The position numbers and the translations under genes are program-made. Below are positions 1-6,282 of a stretch of DNA of 64,000 nucleotides, piece by piece. Position 1 is the first letter of the stretch; each line of letters opens with the position of its first letter. Under the pieces are notes generated by a model, which searched no databases, was not told the origin of the DNA, and worked only from the letters and a program-made list of their open reading frames with translations. The stretch is from Sphingobacterium endophyticum (GTDB lineage Bacteria; Bacteroidota; Bacteroidia; Sphingobacteriales; Sphingobacteriaceae), in contig NZ_SMMI01000003.1 in NCBI RefSeq assembly GCF_009733535.1, forward strand, positions 372,001-436,000. The letters are read 5' to 3'.

Positions 1-569
1 CTGTAGCGATTTTAAAAAAAGGTGGAGTAATCATTTACCCTACGGACACTGTTTATGGCATGGGCTGTGATATCACGAACCAGAAAGCAATAGAGCGGGT
101 TTATGCTTTACGAGGATTAAAGCCAGACAAGACTAATCTTTCCTTTATTTGTTACGACCTAACGGACATATCCCAATACACAAAACCGTTTGACACCACA
201 GTATTTCGGGTTTTAAAGAAGGCACTTCCGGGACCATTTACATTTATATTCAACGCAAGTTCTCAAGTTCCTAAACTATTGAGTTCTAAAAAGAAAACTG
301 TTGGTATCCGTGTTCCAAACAATAATATTGTTCGGGACATTGTCAAAGAATTGGGCAATCCGATTGTTACGACTTCCATTCATGATGAAGATGAAATCAT
401 CGAATATTCAACTGATCCGGAATTGATTTATGAAAAATATCAAGACAAGGTGGATTTAGTGATTGATGGTGGATATGGAGATAACGTTGCCTCTACAGTT
501 GTTGATATAACTTCTGGAGAATTTGAGGTAATTCGTGAAGGCAAAGGAGATCTAGACCAATATTTATAG
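1..569 (+). CDS. YciO/Sua5/YrdC-family protein, 5' end missing
   Basis: The open frame runs from base 3 without an initiation codon, so the gene begins before the window. The visible part starts with a P-T-D-T-V-Y-G strand, the nucleotide-binding entry motif of the YrdC fold, and continues through PGPFTFIF and K-T-V-G-I-R-V-P, both typical of the family. Sua5/TsaC enzymes make threonylcarbamoyl-AMP for the t6A base of ANN-decoding tRNAs. The spacing and the R-V-P-N/TTSI pattern look more like the YciO branch, whose role is less certain. The first ATG at base 60 falls inside the conserved core and is not the start. The 3' end overlaps the convergent SRPBCC gene by 6 bp. Confidence 0.85.
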   Translation, partial: VAILKKGGVIIYPTDTVYGMGCDITNQKAIERVYALRGLKPDKTNLSFICYDLTDISQYTKPFDTTVFRVLKKALPGPFTFIFNASSQVPKLLSSKKKTVGIRVPNNNIVRDIVKELGNPIVTTSIHDEDEIIEYSTDPELIYEKYQDKVDLVIDGGYGDNVASTVVDITSGEFEVIREGKGDLDQYL

Positions 570-1004
570 TCTAGACTCTACCCTCTCCTTAATCGCTTCG
601 TTAAAAAGATCAAATCCATTTTTTGTATTTCCGTGAATCATTTTTTTAAATAAAGGAACCAATATTCCGGAGAATAATTCACCTTGGATTAATCTGGTTT
701 GGTTGTCTGAAATCCTTTGAAGGATAAAATAATGCTCTCCATCAAATATTCCATTCATAAGCAATCTATCCTTCCATCTCAATTCTTCATTTACATCAAT
801 TTTTAAAAAGACAGGGTTCATTTTCATACTTGTCCCTCCAGGTTGTTTTAGGAGTACTTTAGTACGCTGACCAACTATTGGTGTACCAAAAAATTCAGAA
901 ATTGTTGGGCTCCAACTTGGATATGAGTTGAAATTAGACAATACCTTCCAAACAGCTTCTGCAGGGGCATTGATTGTAATTTGAGATTCTATTTGTTCTT
1001 TCAT
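564..1004 (-). CDS. SRPBCC-family protein (polyketide cyclase/START-like)
   Basis: This 146-residue protein has the SRPBCC/Bet v1 pattern. An N-terminal strand (Q-I-T-I-N-A-P-A-E-A-V-W) is followed by the helix F-N-S-Y-P-S-W-S-P, a run of amphipathic strands, and a long C-terminal helix ending in F-N-E-A-I-K-E-R-V. Members bind hydrophobic ligands; neither the ligand nor the activity can be told from the sequence. It has no signal peptide and should be cytoplasmic. A perfect TAnnTTTG box ends only 4 nt before the ATG, suggesting a leaderless or near-leaderless transcript. It lies 44 bp beyond the Crp-family gene, so it may be transcribed both from its own promoter and by read-through. Confidence 0.85.
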   Translation of the reverse strand: MKEQIESQITINAPAEAVWKVLSNFNSYPSWSPTISEFFGTPIVGQRTKVLLKQPGGTSMKMNPVFLKIDVNEELRWKDRLLMNGIFDGEHYFILQRISDNQTRLIQGELFSGILVPLFKKMIHGNTKNGFDLFNEAIKERVESRL

Positions 1005-1008
1005 AAAC

Positions 1009-1016
1009 CAAAGATA
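1009..1016 (-). promoter_or_regulatory. Bacteroidetes -7 box upstream of the SRPBCC gene
   Basis: TATCTTTG on the minus strand matches TAnnTTTG exactly. It ends 4 nt before the start codon, so transcription would begin at or next to the ATG. I find no TTG element 17-23 nt upstream. Confidence 0.5.
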
Positions 1017-1048
1017 GGTTAGAGAACATCAGAAGCTCTTGACATTTG

Positions 1049-1615
1049 TCAAGAAGATAATTTATTACGGATTCTACTTAAGGTTTCAGGACTCATACCT
1101 AATACAGATGCAATATATTGTAAGGGGACCTGATTAAAGAGCTTTTTGTTCGTTTCAAAATATTTAATATATCTCTCTTCTGCAGTAAGTGCTATAAAGT
1201 CAAAAACGCGATGTTCAACCTGCATAAAACATTTGGCTATAAAGCGTTTTTCCAATACATTCCAATTAGGGATCTGTTCCTGAATTTTTAAGTATTCGGA
1301 TTTTTGGAGTGTCCAAATCTTTGCATCCGTCAATGCTTCTATTCCCCAATTAGAAGGGAAATTAAAGAAAAAGGAAGCCAGATCGGTGATAAAATAACCG
1401 TCGGAACCAATCCATTGTGTTACTTCCTTTGATTCAGTCAATTTAAAAATCCTAAAGATACCGGATTCGATAAAACTTAATCTATTGCATGTTTTGCCTT
1501 CTTCCAGAAAAGATTGATTCTTTTCTAAATGTTCCGGAATAAATCTGGAAATAATAAGATCTGCTTGATCGTCCGATACTTCAAATAATTGAAACAGCTG
1601 TTCCTTAAACTTCAT
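1049..1615 (-). CDS. Crp/Fnr-family transcriptional regulator
   Basis: A 188-residue protein with an N-terminal cyclic-nucleotide-binding-like beta barrel (about residues 25-125; note E-E-G-K-T-C-N-R-L-S-F-I-E-S-G-I-F-R). A C-terminal helix-turn-helix follows (V-P-L-Q-Y-I-A-S-V-L-G-M-S-P-E-T-L-S-R). It belongs to the short Bacteroidetes Crp-like regulators that commonly sit beside the transporter or enzyme they control. No Fnr-type cysteine cluster is seen. The start overlaps the end of the EamA transporter gene by 11 bp, so the two are co-transcribed. The effector and targets are unknown. Confidence 0.88.
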   Translation of the reverse strand: MKFKEQLFQLFEVSDDQADLIISRFIPEHLEKNQSFLEEGKTCNRLSFIESGIFRIFKLTESKEVTQWIGSDGYFITDLASFFFNFPSNWGIEALTDAKIWTLQKSEYLKIQEQIPNWNVLEKRFIAKCFMQVEHRVFDFIALTAEERYIKYFETNKKLFNQVPLQYIASVLGMSPETLSRIRNKLSS

Positions 1616-2516
1616 TAGGTTCGGGTTTTAAGACCGATTGCCGTTTTCTTTCATAGATATATGCGATATTAAAGATAATAACAGCAATTAAAATCATAGA
1701 GAAAGCTGCAACCTGAGTTAGTGTAATTGCCTCTTTAAAATATAAGACTGCCAAAAAGAAGCTAATGATAGGATTAATATACAAAAGAATCCCCACAACT
1801 GAGGAATCCAAACCTTTAAGTGCATAAATATTCAGAAACAATGGTATGATGGTGTAACCAATGGCAATGATAAGAACATAAGAATAGAATTCCGTCGATT
1901 TAGGGATAGAGGCATCTACTACAGAAAGTATTGGCAACAACAAAATTGTACTGACTAATATGTGAATAGTTAGAGTAAAGAATTTATCGATTTTAAAGTT
2001 ATTTTTTTGAAGAACTAAATATCCTGCATATGAAAGTGCTATGATAAAACTATAAAATAGATCTAGGAAATGGCCATAGGCTAAAATAATACAGCTTACC
2101 ACACTGAGGCCAACTGCAAACCATTGTCCTTTGTTTAGGTGTTCTTTTAGGAAAATGCTAGCAAGTACAGTTGTTAAAATTGGACAGATCATATATGCAA
2201 GTGAGGTGGCATTAACACTCACCGCATTCATCACATAAATAAATAGGAACCAATTCATTCCTAATAATATGGCACTGGCGATTACATTGACAATAAGTTT
2301 TAATCTTTCATTTCTACTGGTGGATTTAATAAATCGAATGCTTTCTAAAGTCTGTTTTCTTCGAAATATAAAACAAGCTAACAAGATACATACTGATGCA
2401 AATAGGACTCGATGGATTAAAATGTCTAGGGCTCCGAACCCACTGAGAGGTTTTAACACAAGGGCAAATGTTCCCCATATAATAAATCCCATCAGTGCGG
2501 ATAGGTAATATTTCAT
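1605..2516 (-). CDS. EamA/DMT-family transporter, RarD-like
   Basis: This 303-residue membrane protein has about ten hydrophobic segments arranged as two EamA halves, each ending with a membrane helix followed by a L/Y-x-x-E motif (S-I-F-L-K-E-H-L and V-L-Y-F-K-E-A-I-T-L). The N-terminus (G-F-I-I-W-G-T-F-A-L) resembles RarD. The family exports small metabolites or drugs; the substrate here cannot be read from the sequence. It starts 23 bp after the DciA-like gene and overlaps the following Crp-family gene by 11 bp, so it is probably part of the long leftward operon that includes recF. Confidence 0.88.
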   Translation of the reverse strand: MKYYLSALMGFIIWGTFALVLKPLSGFGALDILIHRVLFASVCILLACFIFRRKQTLESIRFIKSTSRNERLKLIVNVIASAILLGMNWFLFIYVMNAVSVNATSLAYMICPILTTVLASIFLKEHLNKGQWFAVGLSVVSCIILAYGHFLDLFYSFIIALSYAGYLVLQKNNFKIDKFFTLTIHILVSTILLLPILSVVDASIPKSTEFYSYVLIIAIGYTIIPLFLNIYALKGLDSSVVGILLYINPIISFFLAVLYFKEAITLTQVAAFSMILIAVIIFNIAYIYERKRQSVLKPEPNEV

Positions 2517-2539
2517 AAATTAGAATAAGAATAAAAGAA

Positions 2540-2854
2540 CTACAGAATCACAAACTCCTCTATGACCACTTTTCCAACGTATTCATTTACACGTCCAATA
2601 ATTTGTCTTCGCATCATTGCCAGTTCATTTTTAATGACTGCGGATTCGACTCGGACAAAAAGCTTCTTATCTCTAATATAAATTTGTTGGGTTCGGTTGG
2701 CAATTGCAGGTCCAATAAGTTCTGGCCAAGCGGTGACGATTGAAGTTTCATCAAACTTACGTCTAAGTCTATAAACTTCTAATAATTTATCAACTGCCTG
2801 TTTGATGGTTACATCATCACTTCTTCTAAATGCATCATCATTGTACTTCGCCAT
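2540..2854 (-). CDS. DUF721/DciA-like protein
   Basis: A 104-residue basic protein with the DUF721 pattern: an N-terminal helix (I-K-Q-A-V-D-K-L-L), then W-P-E-L-I-G-P-A-I-A-N-R-T and L-F-V-R-V-E-S-A-V-I-K-N-E-L. DciA is the replicative-helicase operator of bacteria without DnaC, and DUF721 genes are often found near recF, dnaA or dnaN. The start overlaps the end of recF by 17 bp, indicating translational coupling. Whether this member loads DnaB is inferred from the family. Confidence 0.85.
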   Translation of the reverse strand: MAKYNDDAFRRSDDVTIKQAVDKLLEVYRLRRKFDETSIVTAWPELIGPAIANRTQQIYIRDKKLFVRVESAVIKNELAMMRRQIIGRVNEYVGKVVIEEFVIL

Positions 2855-3950
2855 TAACTAGACCTCCTTGTATGTCAAAGATACGAATTGGCTTTCCGAT
2901 TTCTTGAAATATTTTCCTAATTCTAGCTGAGTCGGTATCGGTAAGAAATATTTGTCCAAACTCATCTTCAGAGACTAATTGCATTAACTTACGAGTTCTT
3001 TGATCATCTAATTTATCAAAGATATCATCGAGTAATAGTAGAGGTTTAAATTGCTTTCTATTTTTCAGAAATGCATATTGAGCTAACTTCAAAGCAATAA
3101 GGAAGGATTTTTGTTGGCCTTGGGAGCCGAATTTCTTGAGTTGCATTCCTTCGTGTATACTGAATTGCAAATCATCTTTGTGAATCCCTACGGTTGTTCG
3201 TTCCAAGGCTCTGTCCTTATCCAAGCTCTTGTTTAATAGGTCTAAGAAATCTTGGTTCTGCAATTGAGATTCATAGACTAAATCAACCTGTTCGACATCA
3301 TCTGACAGAAACTGATAGTAGCGTCGGAATTCGGGTAAAAATTCATCCATAAATTTCTGCCTTCTTATAAATATCTTTTCACCGGCATCTACCAATTGAA
3401 GGTTCAAGACTTCCAATAAACCGATATCAAAAACCCCAGTTTCCCGAATATTTTTCAATACGGTATTACGATGCAAGAGCAGTCTATTATAAGAAATTAA
3501 AATATCTAGGTATTGATTGTCCGTTTGGGAAATAACATTGTCAACAAACTTCCTACGTTCTTCACTCCCGTCCATGATGATAAAGCTATCATTTGGGGAA
3601 ATCATAACGAGGGGAAATTGTCCGATGTGATCTGCCAATCTTCCGTATTCTTTCTTGTTTTTTTTAAATTGTTTTTTTTGATTTTTTTTAATGCTACAGG
3701 ATACTGCATCAAGATTGAGGTCTTTGTCAAATTGTCCTTGAACCATAAACCAATCTTCACCTTTTTTTATGTGCTGGGAATCAATTGGATTGAAATAAGA
3801 CTTACAAAGAGATAAGTAATGTATTGCATCTAAGAGATTCGTTTTTCCGGAACCATTTTGCCCTGTAAAGGCATTCGTTTGGGGTAAAAACTCTAAAGAA
3901 GAATCAGTATAGTTCTTAAAATTTAAGACGGATAGATGTTTGAGCCACAT
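2838..3950 (-). CDS. recF: DNA replication and repair protein RecF
   Basis: This 370-residue SMC-like ATPase belongs to the RecFOR pathway, which loads RecA at single-strand gaps. The Walker A motif GQNGSGKT is at residues 30-37. The ABC-type signature region (G-S-Q-G-Q-Q-K-S-F) and Walker B (L-L-L-L-D-D-I-F-D-K-L-D) lie in the C-terminal third, as expected. Length is normal for RecF. It lies 35 bp after the DUF4834 gene and overlaps the DciA-like gene by 17 bp, so it is mid-operon rather than beside dnaN. Confidence 0.97.
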   Translation of the reverse strand: MWLKHLSVLNFKNYTDSSLEFLPQTNAFTGQNGSGKTNLLDAIHYLSLCKSYFNPIDSQHIKKGEDWFMVQGQFDKDLNLDAVSCSIKKNQKKQFKKNKKEYGRLADHIGQFPLVMISPNDSFIIMDGSEERRKFVDNVISQTDNQYLDILISYNRLLLHRNTVLKNIRETGVFDIGLLEVLNLQLVDAGEKIFIRRQKFMDEFLPEFRRYYQFLSDDVEQVDLVYESQLQNQDFLDLLNKSLDKDRALERTTVGIHKDDLQFSIHEGMQLKKFGSQGQQKSFLIALKLAQYAFLKNRKQFKPLLLLDDIFDKLDDQRTRKLMQLVSEDEFGQIFLTDTDSARIRKIFQEIGKPIRIFDIQGGLVNGEVQ

Positions 3951-3985
3951 AGCAACACAAAGATAAACTTTTTAGGTTCTATGTC

Positions 3986-4288
3986 CTATTTTACTTCTTC
4001 GAAGTCAATAAATTCACCTGCTGTTTCAGTTCCTTTTCTTTGTTTTTCTTGTTTTGGGGGCATGTATTCAACACGAACTTTACCGTCAGGACGTTGTTGT
4101 TGCTTGAATTGAGAAAAAGGGTCATTATACTGCTGTTGGTTGGGACCTCCATTAGCATATTGACCTTGAGCGCCGTTCATTATTTTCTCGGCCACTTTTT
4201 TCATAAAGAATGGCATAAGTAAACGTATACCTATTTTAAATAGATAATAAAAAATAACTGCTGATATTAAGATATAAATAAATGTCAT
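3986..4288 (-). CDS. DUF4834-family small membrane protein
   Basis: A 100-residue protein with one N-terminal transmembrane helix (about residues 3-27). A glycine/glutamine/proline-rich low-complexity middle (N-G-G-P-N-Q-Q-Q-Y) and a conserved end (V-R-V-E-Y-M-P-P-K, then G-E-F-I-D-F-E-E-V) follow. This matches DUF4834 proteins found next to recF in many Bacteroidetes; their function is unknown. A perfect TAnnTTTG box 16 nt upstream suggests it begins a transcript that continues into recF. Confidence 0.8.
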   Translation of the reverse strand: MTFIYILISAVIFYYLFKIGIRLLMPFFMKKVAEKIMNGAQGQYANGGPNQQQYNDPFSQFKQQQRPDGKVRVEYMPPKQEKQRKGTETAGEFIDFEEVK

Positions 4289-4304
4289 TTCTAATGCTTT
4301 TTAC

Positions 4305-4312
4305 CAAATTTA
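4305..4312 (-). promoter_or_regulatory. -7 box upstream of the DUF4834-recF operon
   Basis: TAAATTTG on the minus strand matches TAnnTTTG, 16 nt before the DUF4834 ATG. A TTTGC lies about 15 nt further upstream, slightly short of the usual -33 spacing. Confidence 0.5.
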
Positions 4313-4370
4313 ATAAATAAACAAAAGCAAAGCGGGTTTGATTGTCAAGTAAATCTCAATTAACATTTTT

Positions 4371-4856
4371 TTACTTTTCGTTTTTTGCTTTTATAACAGC
4401 TTGCAAAAGTTGAGCTGGATGCTGAGAACCAATAACATAGACAAGTCCATCTTTATCGGTTAGCCATAAAGCTTCTTTTCCTCCAGAATAGAATCTAATT
4501 TTTCCATTCTTGTGTAAATTATAAACTGGATTATTAAAAAAGAAAGTTGAGTAGTTTTTCTTTTCTACGGATTTGATTGAGTTCAAGTCTATTTTCACCA
4601 AGCTTGTTGTCCAAAGGCCGCTTAAGATTACGTGAGTTTTGGTAATTGTAGTTCTGTAACTCACCATGTAGAGCATAATGATTGAGACCAATAGGATTCC
4701 AACTCCTACAATGAAGAACAATTGCTGAGAAACGACATGTTCCCAATTGATATAATAGGCAACAAAGCAAAACAAGGCTAAAATTAACCTTACACTAATC
4801 CAAGTCCAGTCTCTACCTAGGTATTGTTTTTCCTGAAATAAGATTTGATCCTCCAT
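4371..4856 (-). CDS. Membrane protein with a PH-like domain
   Basis: A 161-residue protein with two closely spaced transmembrane helices (about residues 18-37 and 44-66). A soluble C-terminal half follows with a strand pattern (T-I-T-K-T-H-V-I-L-S-G-L-W, then V-Y-V-I-G-S-Q-H-P) like bacterial PH-domain (bPH) membrane proteins. The final helix E-Q/P-x-L-L-Q-A-V-I-K fits the PH fold. Function is unknown. It begins 5 bp after tilS ends and is clearly co-transcribed with it. The domain call is by eye and moderately secure. Confidence 0.75.
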   Translation of the reverse strand: MEDQILFQEKQYLGRDWTWISVRLILALFCFVAYYINWEHVVSQQLFFIVGVGILLVSIIMLYMVSYRTTITKTHVILSGLWTTSLVKIDLNSIKSVEKKNYSTFFFNNPVYNLHKNGKIRFYSGGKEALWLTDKDGLVYVIGSQHPAQLLQAVIKAKNEK

Positions 4857-4861
4857 AATTG

Positions 4862-6187
4862 CTATTTATATACTAAAGTAAGTACTTTCTTTGTATTTTC
4901 TGTCACTTTAAAGCGATTATCTAAGCGCATTCCTAGCACCCAAATAATAATTCCATCGGCATTAACTAATATAGGGACAGTGTTTTTCTCGAAACGATTT
5001 ATCTTTTGCTGAATAAAATAATCACTAAGCTTTTTAGATCCTTCCATTCCCAAAGGCTTAAAGGAATCTCCTTGATTCCACGTTCGTATGGTTAAAGGGA
5101 ACTTAAGCAAATCCTGATCAACCTGTACTTTCGATTTGTCATCAGAAAATTCAATTTCGTGACCTTCTTCCATCGAAAACAGTTTATCCTGGAGCTTTAT
5201 TTTTGAATCCAATTTTTCAATTTTTTCATCGATAATTCTGTCTTCAGCACGTTCTCTAATTATCAAGTCATTCTGACTCAATAAAAGTTCATGAGTTTGC
5301 GATTGAAAAACCTGCCCCATTCCCTGATCGAATACAGAGATTAAATCCTCAATAACATTTCGTTGGAAATGATATATTTTAAAGATTTCAAATAACAGAT
5401 AAGATTCCTGAAGATAAGGTCGGATCAGATCCTTTAATATTATGATATTCTCATCTTGGGATTGAAAAATTGATTGTCGAATGCTTTCAACTTGTCTTTG
5501 GATAAACTGTTGGCTCTCTTCAAAGTGCTTAATATTTTGAAGAATGATCGTTTCAAAATCTGGTTGTATCTCTTTGAATTTAGGTATGATTTCAAGCCTT
5601 ATTTTATTGCGGGCATATTTGGTTGAAAAATTTGACTGATCATCACGATATGGAACTTTCAATTTGTCAACAAGTTGAGCGATTTCCAAGGCAGACAAGA
5701 ACAATAATGGACGAATGATAAAACCGCGTTTTGGCTGAATACCCAAGAGTCCTTGAATTCCCGTTGATCTCGTAAGATTTAATAGGACAGTCTCCAAATG
5801 ATCATTTGCATGTTGTGCAATGGCAATTACACTACAATTATGTGTTACCCGTGCTGATTCAAACCATTCATATCGCAATTGTCGAGCGGCCATCTGAATT
5901 GAAATTTTATTCTTAGCAGCAAATTGTTCGGTATCGAATTTTCTAAGTAAAACTGGGAACCCAAGTTCTTCACAATATTCAACCACCAATTTCTCATCTT
6001 TATCAGACTCTTCCCCCCTTAACTGGAAATTACAATGTGCAACAATGGCATCAACATTTAAATCATGGAAAAATTTTGCCATAAGCATAGAATCCTTCCC
6101 GCCACTTACTGCCAAAAGAACGCGATCTCCCGGAGTTAGGAGGTTCTTTTCGATGATGAACTGTTTTAATCTTTCCAAAACTGGCAT
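4862..6187 (-). CDS. tilS: tRNA(Ile)-lysidine synthetase TilS
   Basis: TilS attaches lysine to C34 of the CAU-anticodon tRNA-Ile, changing it from Met to Ile identity, using ATP. The PP-loop motif SGGKDS lies at residues 28-33. The N-terminal N-type ATP pyrophosphatase domain continues with H-C-N-F-Q-L-R-G-E-E-S-D and A-Q-H-A-N-D-H-L-E-T. A C-terminal domain with K-K-L-S-D-Y-F-I-Q-Q-K-I follows, giving 441 residues as in full-length TilS. I choose the ATG at 6187; a TTG two codons upstream is possible but lies inside a promoter-like box. It is transcribed away from the OstA-like gene and leads the PH-like gene. Confidence 0.96.
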   Translation of the reverse strand: MPVLERLKQFIIEKNLLTPGDRVLLAVSGGKDSMLMAKFFHDLNVDAIVAHCNFQLRGEESDKDEKLVVEYCEELGFPVLLRKFDTEQFAAKNKISIQMAARQLRYEWFESARVTHNCSVIAIAQHANDHLETVLLNLTRSTGIQGLLGIQPKRGFIIRPLLFLSALEIAQLVDKLKVPYRDDQSNFSTKYARNKIRLEIIPKFKEIQPDFETIILQNIKHFEESQQFIQRQVESIRQSIFQSQDENIIILKDLIRPYLQESYLLFEIFKIYHFQRNVIEDLISVFDQGMGQVFQSQTHELLLSQNDLIIRERAEDRIIDEKIEKLDSKIKLQDKLFSMEEGHEIEFSDDKSKVQVDQDLLKFPLTIRTWNQGDSFKPLGMEGSKKLSDYFIQQKINRFEKNTVPILVNADGIIIWVLGMRLDNRFKVTENTKKVLTLVYK

Positions 6188-6190
6188 TTC

Positions 6191-6198
6191 CAAAATTA
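6191..6198 (-). promoter_or_regulatory. Possible -7 box abutting tilS
   Basis: TAATTTTG on the minus strand matches TAnnTTTG but ends 3 nt before the tilS ATG. If functional, the mRNA would be leaderless. The fit may be chance in AT-rich sequence. Confidence 0.3.
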
Positions 6199-6269
6199 CA
6201 GATTATTAATAATGTAAAGTCAGAGGCATTAAAATTTATTGTTTAACAAATTTTTGCTAATTAATTCTA

Positions 6270-6277
6270 TATTTTTG
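6270..6277 (+). promoter_or_regulatory. -7 box upstream of the OstA-like gene
   Basis: TATTTTTG matches TAnnTTTG and ends 5 nt before the GTG start, so the transcript would start at or beside the GTG. No TTG lies 17-23 nt upstream; the nearest are at 13 and 28 nt. Confidence 0.45.
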
Positions 6278-6282
6278 CGCTT

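Noticed and set aside
1..569. Naming the first gene tsaC
   Set aside because: The YrdC fold is clear, but the motif spacing looks closer to YciO and the N-terminus is missing, so I give no gene symbol.
2269..2508. Plus-strand 79-codon frame inside the RarD-like gene
   Set aside because: It lies wholly antisense to a well-supported membrane protein and has no domain character. Many similar antisense frames inside gltB, susC, recJ, acs and mrpD were left out for the same reason.
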